64,000 nucleotides of DNA from Mycobacterium heckeshornense (GCF_016592155.1 NZ_AP024237.1:3224001-3288000); one strand, 5' to 3'. Positions 9,150 to 16,761 are shown, counted from the stretch's first letter. The notes: a model not told the origin generated them from the sequence alone. Made by a program: numbers and translations.

Positions 9150-10262
9150 ATGACTTCATGCGCCGGCTCCACCGTTCCCGTCGAGTCAGTGGAAGCCTCC
9201 GCCTACACGATTCCCACCGATGCTCCCGAGTCCGACGGCACGTTGACCTGGGACTCGACGACTTTCGTGCTGGTGACTGTGCACGCAGGCGGCAAGGTCG
9301 GGACCGGGTACACCTATGCGGACACATCTGTCGTGACCGTGGTGAAATCGAAATTGGCGGAGGTTATCACCGGTCGCGACGCCTTGCAGCCGCCCGCCCG
9401 ATGGGCCGAGATGGCGCATGCGGTGCGCAACCTGGGCAAGCCGGGAGTGGTGGCCGAGGCCATCTCCGCGGTCGACATCGCGCTGTGGGATCTGCGGGCC
9501 CGGCTACTGCAAGAACCGTTGATGATCGCGCTCGGCGCCGTGCACGACGCTACCCCGATCTACGGCAGCGGCGGATTCACCTCGTATGACAACGACACGC
9601 TGCGGGCCCAGCTGTGCGGCTGGGTCGAGGCCGGGATCCCCCGGGTCAAGATGAAAGTGGGGCGCGACCCCGACGCCGACACCGAACGGGTGAGCGCAGC
9701 GCGTTGCGCGATCGGCGACGCCGCCGAACTGTTCGTCGACGCCAACGGCGCCTACAGCCGCAAACAAGCGCTGCTGTGGGCCGGGCGCTTCGCCGAGTAC
9801 GACGTGCGGTGGTTCGAAGAACCGGTGACCTCCGACGACCTGTGGGGACTGCATCAGCTGTGCGAGCACGGCCCGGCGGGAATGGACATCACCGCCGGTG
9901 AATACGGTTACCACTTACCGTATTTCCAGCAAATGCTCGACGCGGACGCGGTGGACTGTCTGCAAGCCGATGTCACCCGCGCCCTCGGGATCACCGGGGT
10001 CCTCAAGGTCGGCGCATTGTGCGACGCCCGCAGCATGGACCTGTCGCTGCATTGCGCTCCGCAAATCAGTGCGCACGCCGGCACGGCGGTGTGGCACATG
10101 CGACACCTGGAGTATTTCCATGACCATGTCCGCATCGAAAAGCTGGCCTTCGACGGCGTTTTGGCGCCGCAGCCGGGCGGCGTGCTGCGTCCCGACCGCG
10201 GCGCACCGGGTCACGGCCTGACCGTCAAGCAGGCAGATTTGGAGGGGTTCCGGGTGGCCTGA
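9150..10262 (+). CDS. Enolase-superfamily enzyme, mandelate racemase subgroup
   Basis: The 370-residue protein shows an N-terminal capping domain and a beta-barrel with the superfamily catalytic pattern: KMK (Lys-x-Lys) at about 168-170, metal ligands in DANGAYS, EEPV and GEYG, then Asp in QADVTR and His in LHCAPQ. The combination of KxK with a later His fits the mandelate racemase subgroup, which includes sugar-acid dehydratases and racemases. The substrate cannot be read from the sequence. It stands alone, divergent from the GH15 gene, with no transporter or regulator beside it. Confidence 0.88.
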   Translation: MTSCAGSTVPVESVEASAYTIPTDAPESDGTLTWDSTTFVLVTVHAGGKVGTGYTYADTSVVTVVKSKLAEVITGRDALQPPARWAEMAHAVRNLGKPGVVAEAISAVDIALWDLRARLLQEPLMIALGAVHDATPIYGSGGFTSYDNDTLRAQLCGWVEAGIPRVKMKVGRDPDADTERVSAARCAIGDAAELFVDANGAYSRKQALLWAGRFAEYDVRWFEEPVTSDDLWGLHQLCEHGPAGMDITAGEYGYHLPYFQQMLDADAVDCLQADVTRALGITGVLKVGALCDARSMDLSLHCAPQISAHAGTAVWHMRHLEYFHDHVRIEKLAFDGVLAPQPGGVLRPDRGAPGHGLTVKQADLEGFRVA

Positions 10263-10420
10263 GCGCGGCGTTACGCCCGTTCGGCGCGAAATTCACAGCT
10301 CCGACTTAATTAGCCGGTGTAACGTTTTCCGCGACCGCGACGAAGATCGTGGAGATCGCGGCCCGCGCGGTGTTCTGCTCCGATCAGACCGCGATGAGCC
10401 CCAGGGACTTGGGAGGAGCG

Positions 10421-12154
10421 ATGGACGTCGTACTCGGGGTCTCGATGGCTCCGGAATCGATCAGGCTGGTGGTGGTCGAGGGCCAAAACGGCGACGGCGT
10501 GACCGTCGAAGAAGACAGCTTCGACACCGCCGCCGCCCCGGGTTTGGCAACCCGCAACGCGCCTGAAGAAGTCGTGGCGGCCATCCTCGGTACCCGCGAA
10601 GGCGCCGCCGAGGCCGGCCATCATCTGCTGTCGACCGGTGTTACGTGGACCGATCAAGCCGAGGGCGCCGCGCTGCGCGACGCGCTGGCCGCCCACAAGG
10701 TCGAAAACGTCATGCTGGTTTCCGCCTTTTTGGCCGCGGCGGCGTTGGCGCAGACGGTCGGCAGCGCGATCGGCTACGAGCACACCGCGATGCTGTTCGT
10801 CGAACCCGATACGGCGACCCTGGCCGTGGTGGACTCCGCCGACGGTTCGATCACCGATGTACGACGCCAGCCGCTGGCTCCGGGCGCCGACGCCTGGCCC
10901 GGGTTGCTCTCGATAGTCGCCGGTGTCGAAGCACTGCAGTCCCGGCCCGAGGGCTTGTTCGTGGTCGGCAGCGGCGTCGACATCGCCGCGATCAAGCCGC
11001 AACTCGAAGCTGCGACGCCGCTCGCGGTCAGCGCTCCCGAGGAGCCGGAGACGGCGCTGGCCCGCGGCGCTGCGCTGGCGTCGGCCAACGCGCCGCTGTT
11101 CGCGTCGTCGACCGCGGCTTTGGCCTACGCACAGGATCCCGGCACGGGTGAGGTCGATCCGCTGGCCTACCTGGGTTTCGTGGAGGGCTCCTCGGACGCT
11201 TCGACGGGTGGCGAGGCTTTGGCCTACAGCGGCGCCGGTGAAGAGTCCGACGCCGCCGTCTGCGCCGGCACCGGGCGGCGGCGCAGGCCGGTGTTGCTGG
11301 TCGGCAGCACGTTAGCGACGGTCGTCGTCGGAGGCGTGGTCGCGCTGGCGATTTCGTTGGCGATCAGCATACGACCGACCGTCGCCTTGCGTCCCGAACC
11401 CGGTCAAAGCCTCATCGTGCCGGCCCAGCAGCCACCCCCGCCGGCGGTGGCCCAACCGCCCGCGCCACAACCACAGCCGATGCGCCAGGCGTCGCCGGTT
11501 GTGCCCGCGGTCGCGCCGCCGCCAGCCGCGAACCCGCCGGCTCCGCCGGAGCCCGTTGCCGTGGCCGCGCCGCCGCTACCGGCAGCGCCGCCGCCTGAGC
11601 CCGTTGCGGTGGCCGCACCGGTGCCTGTGCCAATTCCCGGCCCGCTGCCAGCGCCCGCACCGTCGCCGGCACCTGTCCACGTAACGGTTCCCGCGGCGCC
11701 GGTTCGCATGCCGGCCCCGCAGCCACCGGTACAGCTGCCGAGCCCTGCGCCTCCGGTGCAGGCGCCGCGACCGCCAGTTCATGTTCCCACCCCACCGGTG
11801 CAAACCCCGCGGCCGCCGGCACATGTTCCCACCCCACCGGTGCAGGCGCCCGATCCCACGCCGCCGGTTCAGCTGCCGACACCGCAACCGCCGGTTCACC
11901 TTCCAGAGCCGCAGCCGCCGTTGAACCTCCCGTCGCCGCAGCCACCGGTGCACATTCCGGCGCCCGGGGCCCCGGCACACGTGCCGGCTCCCGAGCCGAT
12001 CCGTCTGCCCGCCCCCGAGGCACCGGTGTTGCCGGCCATGCCGCCCCCGGCAGCCCCGCGAATCCCGGCCATGCCGGCCCCCGTGATGCCTGCGGCGCCG
12101 GCGGTCCCGGCTATGCCGCACTTCAACATGCGGATGCCGGCATTTCACTTCTAA
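10421..12154 (+). CDS. Large membrane protein with proline-rich C-terminal tail (DUF7159-like)
   Basis: The start is ATG 10421 after GGGAGGAG, giving 577 residues; an in-frame start at 10349 lacks a site. The N-terminal 260 residues (MDVVLGVSMAPESIR...) match a mycobacterial family with an actin/ASKHA-like look. A single membrane segment follows at about residues 290-312 (LLVGSTLATVVVGGVVALAI). The last 240 residues are a Pro/Ala/Val-rich tail built from units such as PPVHVPTPPVQTP and QPPVQLPSP. The layout suggests a cytoplasmic domain, one membrane pass and an extended tail reaching through the envelope. Function is unknown. It lies beside the tRNA cluster. Confidence 0.85.
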   Translation: MDVVLGVSMAPESIRLVVVEGQNGDGVTVEEDSFDTAAAPGLATRNAPEEVVAAILGTREGAAEAGHHLLSTGVTWTDQAEGAALRDALAAHKVENVMLVSAFLAAAALAQTVGSAIGYEHTAMLFVEPDTATLAVVDSADGSITDVRRQPLAPGADAWPGLLSIVAGVEALQSRPEGLFVVGSGVDIAAIKPQLEAATPLAVSAPEEPETALARGAALASANAPLFASSTAALAYAQDPGTGEVDPLAYLGFVEGSSDASTGGEALAYSGAGEESDAAVCAGTGRRRRPVLLVGSTLATVVVGGVVALAISLAISIRPTVALRPEPGQSLIVPAQQPPPPAVAQPPAPQPQPMRQASPVVPAVAPPPAANPPAPPEPVAVAAPPLPAAPPPEPVAVAAPVPVPIPGPLPAPAPSPAPVHVTVPAAPVRMPAPQPPVQLPSPAPPVQAPRPPVHVPTPPVQTPRPPAHVPTPPVQAPDPTPPVQLPTPQPPVHLPEPQPPLNLPSPQPPVHIPAPGAPAHVPAPEPIRLPAPEAPVLPAMPPPAAPRIPAMPAPVMPAAPAVPAMPHFNMRMPAFHF

Positions 12155-12226
12155 TGACGGCGGATCAAAGGCGATGCCGAGCGCCCCGCGCACAACAAGG
12201 AACGGCGGTACCCGCACGCCACGCAG

Positions 12227-12298
12227 TGGTCCCGACTGGGATCGAACCAGCGACCTTCCGCGTGTGAGGCGGACGCTCTCCCGCTGAGCTACAGGACC
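12227..12298 (-). tRNA. tRNA-Val (anticodon CAC)
   Basis: Read on the minus strand, the 72 bases fold as a cloverleaf: acceptor GGTCCTG pairs with CGGGACC plus discriminator A, there is a D-arm with AGCTCAGC, an anticodon loop with CAC flanked by CT and AC, and a T-arm GGTTCGATCC. The terminal CCA is not encoded. It lies between the proline-rich protein gene and the plus-strand tRNA cluster, with which it is divergent. Confidence 0.96.
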
Positions 12299-12468
12299 GA
12301 TGCCGCGGGCCAGACGAGGTCGAAGGTTAGCACGTGACGCGCCACTTGAGAGAACCTGCTGCCCACACCGCGGTGAGGTATACCCGAAGATGTCAAGAGA
12401 TTTGTGCGGTCCTGCTCAAGTGGACTATCGTCGTGCTTCGCACCGGGCGACGATCTTGTCCGTTGCGC

Positions 12469-12541
12469 GCGGATGTAGCGCAGTTGGTAGCGCATCACCT
12501 TGCCAAGGTGAGGGTCGCGGGTTCGAATCCCGTCATCCGCT
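12469..12541 (+). tRNA. tRNA-Gly (anticodon GCC)
   Basis: A 73-base cloverleaf with acceptor GCGGATG pairing with CATCCGC, anticodon GCC in the loop TTGCCAA, and a T-arm GGGTTCGAATCCC. It is the first of three closely spaced plus-strand tRNA genes (Gly-Cys-Val), which are probably transcribed together. Confidence 0.97.
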
Positions 12542-12565
12542 CGAAGGTGGTGGCGTCAACCCCGC

Positions 12566-12636
12566 GGTGGAGTGGCCGAGTGGTGAGGCAACGGCCTGCA
12601 AAGCCGTGCACACGGGTTCGATTCCCGTCTCCACCT
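12566..12636 (+). tRNA. tRNA-Cys (anticodon GCA)
   Basis: A 71-base cloverleaf with acceptor GGTGGAG/CTCCACC, anticodon GCA in the loop CTGCAAA, and a T-arm CGGGTTCGATTCCCG. It lies 24 bp after tRNA-Gly and 17 bp before tRNA-Val. Confidence 0.97.
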
Positions 12637-12653
12637 CTTTTTCTTTGATCCGG

Positions 12654-12728
12654 GCGCGGTTAGCTCAGCGGGAGAGCGCTTCCCTGACACGGAAGAGGTC
12701 GCTGGTTCAATCCCAGTACCGCGCACCA
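12654..12728 (+). tRNA. tRNA-Val (anticodon GAC), integration target
   Basis: Acceptor GCGCGGT pairs with ACCGCGC; the anticodon is GAC and the T-arm is CTGGTTCAATCCCAG. The sequence ends with an encoded CCA (12726-12728), unlike the other tRNA genes here. Its 3' 27 bases are repeated at 23315-23341 as part of the 33-bp att repeat, so an element has integrated into this gene and restored it. In M. tuberculosis the phiRv2 prophage also sits in a tRNA-Val gene. Confidence 0.97.
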
Positions 12729-12734
12729 GTGTTT
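12702..12734 (+). repeat. attL: 33-bp direct repeat within and beyond tRNA-Val
   Basis: The sequence from CTGGTTCAATCCC to CAGTGTTT is identical at 23315-23347; the flanking bases on both sides differ, so the repeat is exactly 33 bp. It covers the T-arm and 3' acceptor half of tRNA-Val plus six bases beyond the encoded CCA. This is the classic product of tyrosine-integrase insertion at a tRNA 3' end. Confidence 0.95.
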
Positions 12735-12738
12735 ACGC

Positions 12739-12796
12739 AGGTCAGAGGCGGTAGTTAGCTGAACAAACACGGTGCCGTGACCTAGATATGACCTGA
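12739..12796. promoter_or_regulatory. Left cluster of TCAGGTCA-type half sites (candidate arm sites)
   Basis: Three copies of the hexamer AGGTCA or its complement TGACCT occur just inside attL: AGGTCA at 12739-12744, TGACCT at 12778-12783 and TGACCTGA at 12789-12796. The same octamer makes a palindrome next to the integrase gene at the other end. Repeats beside both att sites fit integrase arm-type binding sites or excisionase sites. Binding is inferred from position and repetition only. Confidence 0.55.
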
Positions 12797-12834
12797 CAAT
12801 CGGCGACGCTGGCTCCGAACCCGAAGGGAGCCAC

Positions 12835-13137
12835 ATGTCCATTGAGTCCTACCGCCAGTTGTGCCGGGCCGGTGACGGGTTGGAGGCGGTGGTGTCTATG
12901 TTCGATTGCCCGCCGGGTTGTGAGATGCCCGCCGCCGGTGAGGGTCGGCGATGCCGCCGGCCGGCCGGCTGGCGGGTGAACCTGCACGGCTGTGAGGCGG
13001 TGCTGATGTGCGGGCAGCACAAGGCCGCGTGGCTGCGGCAGACTCGGGCGCAGTTTTACACGGGCCCGGCGCGCTGCGCGCATTGCGGGTGCGTGTTCGA
13101 CGACCTGGCCACCGCAGTACGGTTGGTGCGGCTATGA
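12835..13137 (+). CDS. Small cysteine-rich protein of the element
   Basis: A 100-residue protein starting at ATG 12835 after GAAGGGAG. It has a first cluster of Cys/His (CPPGCEMP, RCRRPAGW, HGCEAVLMCGQH) and a second pair, CAHCGC, near residue 82, a pattern expected for one or two zinc-binding sites. It is the first gene inside attL and its stop overlaps the recombinase start by ATGA, so the two are translationally coupled. I recognise no named family; a DNA-binding or accessory role for the recombinase is only a guess. Confidence 0.75.
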   Translation: MSIESYRQLCRAGDGLEAVVSMFDCPPGCEMPAAGEGRRCRRPAGWRVNLHGCEAVLMCGQHKAAWLRQTRAQFYTGPARCAHCGCVFDDLATAVRLVRL

Positions 13138-14066
13138 GCGCGGCCCGACACCACCACCGGCATTTGGCGTTGGTGGTGCCCGCCGCCGGTTCCGGCGATG
13201 ACGATGGCGAGCTGAGCGCATTGGAGCGCTGGGAGCTGTACATGCGCGGCGCGGGCCGCTCCAACCGCACGATCAACGAAACCCTGGGTGTGTTGCGCCG
13301 GTTGGAGAAATTCGCCGGGGTGGGCGTGGAGTCGGTGCGGCCCCTTGACATCGCCCGGTTCCTTGGCCGGCCCAATTTGAAGCCCAACAGCCGCGCCGCC
13401 TACTACGGCTACATTCACAGCTTCTACCGCTGGTTGGGGCAAAACGGCGGCACGAATGCCGCAGCGCAGCTACCACGCCCGAAGGCCTCCAAAGGCGTAC
13501 CCCGGCCGATCACCGATGAGCAGTTGCAAAACCTGCTCGCGGTGCGCATGCATCACCGCACCCGTGTGATGATCCTGTTGGCGGCGTTCGCGGGCTTGCG
13601 GGTGCATGAAATCGCCAAAATACGCGGCGAGGACGTTGACCCCCAGGCGCGCACCCTGCGGGTGACCGGCAAGGGCAACGTGACCGCGATACTGCCGCTG
13701 CATCCGCTGCTGGTTGAGGCCGCCGAGACGATGCCCCGGCGCGGTTGGTGGTTTCCGGGCAACGCGCGCCGGCGCGGGCAGCCGATCCGGCCACGCGGCG
13801 TCGCCGACATCATCGGGCAGGCAATGGATCGCGCCGGCATTCCAGGCGGCACCGCACATAGGCTGCGTCACTGGTACGGAACCAAGCTGGTCAGCGACGG
13901 CACCGATCTGCGCACCGCGCAAACCCTGCTGCGGCACGCCAATTTGAACACCACCGCCATTTACACTCAAGTGTCGGATGCTCGGCGCACGGAAGCGATC
14001 AACCGGCTGGCCGCGGGCGGTGCGCGCGCCCAACACGACGATGGAGCCGCCGATGGGCCGCGATGA
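13134..14066 (+). CDS. Tyrosine recombinase (second, XerD-like) of the element
   Basis: A 310-residue tyrosine recombinase starting at the ATGA overlap, 13134. An N-terminal SAM-like core-binding domain (about residues 30-120) is followed by the catalytic domain with the full set of residues: Arg in AGLRVHEI, Lys in GKGN, HRLRHWYGT (His-x-x-Arg), His in LLRHANL and Tyr in TTAIYTQ. It lacks the N-terminal arm-binding domain seen in the right-end integrase, so it is more like Xer-type or resolvase-type recombinases. The 3' end overlaps the next start. Two tyrosine recombinases in one 10.6-kb element is unusual; this one may resolve multimers or move a sub-module. Confidence 0.9.
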   Translation: MSAARHHHRHLALVVPAAGSGDDDGELSALERWELYMRGAGRSNRTINETLGVLRRLEKFAGVGVESVRPLDIARFLGRPNLKPNSRAAYYGYIHSFYRWLGQNGGTNAAAQLPRPKASKGVPRPITDEQLQNLLAVRMHHRTRVMILLAAFAGLRVHEIAKIRGEDVDPQARTLRVTGKGNVTAILPLHPLLVEAAETMPRRGWWFPGNARRRGQPIRPRGVADIIGQAMDRAGIPGGTAHRLRHWYGTKLVSDGTDLRTAQTLLRHANLNTTAIYTQVSDARRTEAINRLAAGGARAQHDDGAADGPR

Positions 14067-14376
14067 CTACCGGCAGGCGACGCCCGCCGAGCTGGCCGAG
14101 GAACGCCGCCGCGCCGAGGAAGCCCGCGCCGGCGCGGCCAGCGGGATCACCGAAGCCGCCAAGTGCCTCGACGAGTGCCGCCATCTGCTGCGCGACGCTT
14201 TGACCCGCGCCCGCTGGGCCGAGGAACACCTATCCGGTGCCCGCGCGGCGCGCGCGTTCGAGCTGGCCGGGAAAATCGCCGACACGATCACCTACGCCGA
14301 CCGGCTACGGTTCGTCGTCGAAGGCGACCTTCGCGCTGAAGGTGACCTGCGCGCCGAACAAGCAGGTACGCGATGA
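14053..14376 (+). CDS. Helical hypothetical protein of the element
   Basis: A 107-residue protein from ATG 14053, chosen because GGAG lies six bases upstream; an in-frame ATG at 14041 is the alternative. It is rich in Ala, Glu and Arg with heptad-like spacing (AELAEERRRAEEARAG) and probably forms a coiled coil. Near the C-terminus a six-residue unit, GDLRAE, is repeated. It overlaps the recombinase 3' end and ends in an ATGA overlap with the next gene. No family is recognised. Confidence 0.65.
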   Translation: MGRDDYRQATPAELAEERRRAEEARAGAASGITEAAKCLDECRHLLRDALTRARWAEEHLSGARAARAFELAGKIADTITYADRLRFVVEGDLRAEGDLRAEQAGTR

Positions 14377-14618
14377 GGGCAACCGTCACCCGTAAAGACC
14401 TGATCCGCTACGTGCTGGTCACACTGCCGTGGGACGGCCGCGACACGTGGAATGTCGGCCGCATCATCGACGACCTGCTGGCCGAATACCCCGGCCTGCT
14501 CGGCGAGCACGACCTGTCCGGCTACCCCGGCCCGGACCGGGTGATCCAGTACCTCGACGACCACATCGACCACGACACTTACCGGCGCATCGTGGAGCGG
14601 TGGGACTCAGCACCATGA
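14373..14618 (+). CDS. Small hypothetical protein of the element
   Basis: An 81-residue protein with ATGA overlaps at both ends (starts 14373, stops at 14618), which strongly supports translation. It contains a compact, probably helical region with acidic patches (WNVGRIIDDLLAEYPGL) and ends in an IDHDTYRRIVERW segment. I recognise no domain. Its place in the coupled run points to an element-specific role shared with the recombinase module. Confidence 0.7.
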   Translation: MRATVTRKDLIRYVLVTLPWDGRDTWNVGRIIDDLLAEYPGLLGEHDLSGYPGPDRVIQYLDDHIDHDTYRRIVERWDSAP

Positions 14619-14914
14619 CGGGAATCCTCGGTCATCTTTTCGCCGTGCTGCTGCTCGTCGGAATCATCGCGCACTTCATCTGGTGGATCATCGGCCTGGC
14701 GGCCATCGTGCTGATGGCCTGGACGCTCAAACGGGCCTACCGCGACATGTGCGCCGCGCGCGATGCGCGGCGCCGGCAGCTCGCCGAGCTGGCCGCTCGC
14801 GCCGACCGCCAGCACGCCTGGGTGATGGCCGGAGACGACCGAGGGATCTACGGCGACTACCCGCCGGCATGCCTGAACCGGGAACCGACCACTTGGCGAT
14901 ATGTGGTCCCGTAA
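14615..14914 (+). CDS. Small membrane protein of the element
   Basis: A 99-residue protein starting at the ATGA overlap, 14615. Residues 7-42 are strongly hydrophobic and could form one long or two short membrane segments (HLFAVLLLVGIIAHFIWWII and the following stretch). The rest is a charged, cytoplasmic-looking helix with KRAYRDMCAARDARRRQ. No family is recognised. Small membrane proteins in such elements can act in exclusion or lysis, but nothing here shows either. Confidence 0.68.
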   Translation: MTGILGHLFAVLLLVGIIAHFIWWIIGLAAIVLMAWTLKRAYRDMCAARDARRRQLAELAARADRQHAWVMAGDDRGIYGDYPPACLNREPTTWRYVVP

Positions 14915-14971
14915 CGACGGCCAGGTCGCGGCAGACTCGGCGCGCCGCTGGCGTGCTGCACACTAGTGGCG

Positions 14972-15307
14972 ATGGTGGAGTTCTTCGCTTGCGCCCGCTG
15001 CGCCGCCTCGGCGGATCCGGTCAGTGACGGCAACTCGACTATCGCCATCGTGCGTCACCGACCCGGCTGCTCGGTGCTGGCCGGGGTGATACGCCGGCGC
15101 TGGCCGCTACGGCGGCACACCAGCCTGCCCGACACGCCAGCCCTACAGCCCTTCGCTGCGCGCGCCGACTGGAGCCGCTGGCAGAAAGTCGTCAGCGCCG
15201 CGCGCGACCGCGCGGCGCGCGCGCCGTTCGCGCAAGTCGGCCGGCCACCCACCAAGACTGCCTACCCGGCCACCGACGACGGCCGGGTAGCTCACGCGCG
15301 GTCATGA
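14972..15307 (+). CDS. Putative zinc-binding small protein of the element
   Basis: About 111 residues from ATG 14972; a GTG two codons earlier (14966) is an alternative, and neither start has a clear ribosome site. The N-terminus has CARC and, 25 residues later, HRPGC, a CxxC...HxxxC arrangement compatible with a zinc site. The C-terminal half is basic and low in predicted structure. It ends by overlapping the convergent HTH gene by six bases. It may continue the plus-strand operon after a 57-bp gap. Assignment as a real gene is moderate. Confidence 0.5.
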   Translation: MVEFFACARCAASADPVSDGNSTIAIVRHRPGCSVLAGVIRRRWPLRRHTSLPDTPALQPFAARADWSRWQKVVSAARDRAARAPFAQVGRPPTKTAYPATDDGRVAHARS

Positions 15308-15808
15308 TGACCGCACATGCCAGTGCCGGCGCGCCGAGACGCCAACGAAAAGGGTCTCGGTCACCGGAGCGGCCGAACCGGCAACTACAACGGCCAGCGT
15401 TGTGGTTGGTGCCGGTTCGGCCGCGACCGGCTGTCCGGCGATGGCGTCCCGGTCGGCCGGTTCAAGATCAGGTGATCGAAATTGATCACCTGATATCTCA
15501 CGCTGCACCTGTCCGGCGATGGCGTCCCGGTCGGCCGGTTCAAGATCAGGTGTCTGAAATTCAGACACCTGCCGCCTGAGATCGGACATGACGGTGTTTC
15601 TGTCGGCTCCTGTTGCTGCGGCGATGGCCCGGACGCTCAGTCCGGCTTCCCGCAGCGAGCACACCACCTCGGCGATGGCGTCCTGGTCGGCCGGTCCAAG
15701 ATCAGGTTCCAGATTGGTACACCTACCAGCAAACGTCTCGGCCACTGTCGATTCAGGGCTTGTGCAGGTCACCCAAGTTGTCGATGCCAGCAACCTGGGA
15801 CAACGCAA
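15302..15808 (-). CDS. Repeat-containing helix-turn-helix protein of the element
   Basis: The reading frame contains a clear helix-turn-helix segment, LSVRAIAAATGADRNTV, at about residues 57-73, as in actinobacterial phage DNA-binding proteins. Before and after it a unit PADRDAIAGQ or PADQDAIAEV appears three times, the last two copies coming from a 78-bp DNA repeat. The start is uncertain: ATG 15808 gives 168 residues, but the first 35 residues look unlike a folded domain. Two perfect DNA palindromes lie inside the gene. It is the last gene of the long minus-strand run, downstream of the terminase small subunit. A regulatory role is inferred. Confidence 0.6.
   Translation of the reverse strand: MRCPRLLASTTWVTCTSPESTVAETFAGRCTNLEPDLGPADQDAIAEVVCSLREAGLSVRAIAAATGADRNTVMSDLRRQVSEFQTPDLEPADRDAIAGQVQREISGDQFRSPDLEPADRDAIAGQPVAAEPAPTTTLAVVVAGSAAPVTETLFVGVSARRHWHVRSS
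15431..15571. repeat. 78-bp-period direct repeat with two paired palindromes
   Basis: A 44-bp block (15431-15474) recurs exactly at 15509-15552, and a decayed third copy lies at about 15667-15707. Each exact copy runs into a different inverted repeat. At 15467-15494 the arms ATCAGGTGATC/GATCACCTGAT are separated by GAAATT. At 15547-15571 the arms CAGGTGTCTGAA/TTCAGACACCTG are separated by one base. The outer AGGTG/CACCT and central GAAATT are shared while the inner arm bases differ in a compensated way, so the palindromic form is kept although the sequence is not. This suggests a protein-binding site or RNA hairpin. Confidence 0.7.
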
Positions 15809-15873
15809 ACTTGCGTACGCTCAGCTTCCCGCAGCGAGCTATCGGTCGGCGGTAGTGGCCGAATCGACTGCGA

Positions 15874-16134
15874 CTATTCGACCAGCCGGTCATGCTCGTC
15901 CAGGACGAACGCGCCGCCGTGATGCTGGCCGCCCAACGCGAACTCGCGGTGAGGCAGGCCGGCGCGCATCAGCGCGGCCAGCAGTTGCGCCGAGGAAACC
16001 ACGACCGGACGGCCGGCTTTCAGGTCGAGTTCGAAGTCGCAGGCCCGGCCGGGGATACGCCAGCGCTGCCACGAAGGTTCATGCCCCGCGATCAGCACTT
16101 GCCGTAGGCCGGACGTGCTGCCGACCCGCCTCAT
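15874..16134 (-). CDS. Small hypothetical protein downstream of terS
   Basis: An 86-residue protein whose start overlaps the terminase small subunit stop by ATGA (16131-16134). It has a mixed alpha/beta look (VLIAGHEPSWQRWRIPGRACDFELDL, read in two parts) and a conserved-looking C-terminal stretch GGQHHGGAFVLDEHDRL. No family is recognised. The coupling to terS suggests a packaging-related or phage-interference role, which is inference from position only. Confidence 0.6.
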   Translation of the reverse strand: MRRVGSTSGLRQVLIAGHEPSWQRWRIPGRACDFELDLKAGRPVVVSSAQLLAALMRAGLPHREFALGGQHHGGAFVLDEHDRLVE

Positions 16135-16523
16135 GCGCCCGCGCCGCGCCAGCGCGTGTGAGCCGCGCGACGCGCCTGAGTGCTGCTGGTGCCGATCACG
16201 CGGATGGCGTTCGACGATTCATCTGGCTCGATTCGCAACCTGGCGAGTGATCGGTCCGCCGCCTGCCGTAGTTGGCGTAGCTCGGAGATGAGCGGGTTGA
16301 TGACCTCCTGGCCCTGTGACCCGCGCACCATCTTCGGTGCGCCGACCAGCTCGGCCTCAAGGGTTGCGGCCTGATCGACCAGCTTGGCCGCCGTCTCCAG
16401 CCAGTACCGCTCGACCGCGGTCAGAACCAGGCCCTCGGCGGTGGCTTCGGCAACGACTTCGCGCCACAGTTTGCGGCCCGCGGCAGCTAACCCGCGCGGT
16501 GGTCTTGGTGCCTGCATGCTCAT
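16131..16523 (-). CDS. Phage terminase small subunit, P27-like
   Basis: A 130-residue protein starting at ATG 16523 behind a strong GGGAGGA site. The N-terminal APRPPRGLAAAGRKLWREVV matches the P27-type terminase small subunit pattern of a proline-rich start, the GLG/AAGRxLW motif and helices. The segment INPLISELRQLRQAADRSLARL is the typical C-terminal helix. TerS recognises the packaging site and passes DNA to TerL, but no large subunit gene is present in the element. This is what is expected of a satellite that redirects a helper phage's packaging machinery, although a decayed prophage could leave the same trace. Confidence 0.75.
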   Translation of the reverse strand: MSMQAPRPPRGLAAAGRKLWREVVAEATAEGLVLTAVERYWLETAAKLVDQAATLEAELVGAPKMVRGSQGQEVINPLISELRQLRQAADRSLARLRIEPDESSNAIRVIGTSSTQARRAAHTRWRGAGA

Positions 16524-16654
16524 CGTCCTCCCTGGTCAGGGTCTATGAGCCGGGGAACCCGGCGCTGCCGCGACAAGCTGGCAAAAACGGCGTTTCGCCG
16601 GGCCGCACGCACAAGCTGAGCTGCTAAGGCGCTTCGGTCTGTGCGGCGCGGCCG

Positions 16655-16717
16655 GGGGGTTACCCCCTGGGTGGGTGCGCCGAGCGGTCCGGACCCGACT
16701 GCCAGACCGCTCGGCGC
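16655..16717 (-). terminator. Paired strong hairpins before terS
   Basis: Between the gene ending at 16762 and terS at 16523 lie two perfect inverted repeats. The larger has 13-bp arms, GCGCCGAGCGGTC at 16677-16689 and its complement at 16705-16717, with a 15-base loop. The smaller is GGGGG/CCCCC at 16655-16667 with a 3-base loop. No T-run follows, as is common for mycobacterial terminators. It probably separates expression of replication genes from terS, or may be a protein-binding or packaging site. Confidence 0.6.
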
Positions 16718-16761
16718 GTGCCGCGCCCAGCAACTCGGGAAGCGCGGCGGCTCCGCTCCGG

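Noticed and set aside
11412..12217. Antisense frames and short repeats in the proline-rich region taken as a CRISPR or repeat array
   Set aside because: The units are irregular in length and encode Pro/Val repeats in the plus frame; no fixed repeats with unique spacers exist.
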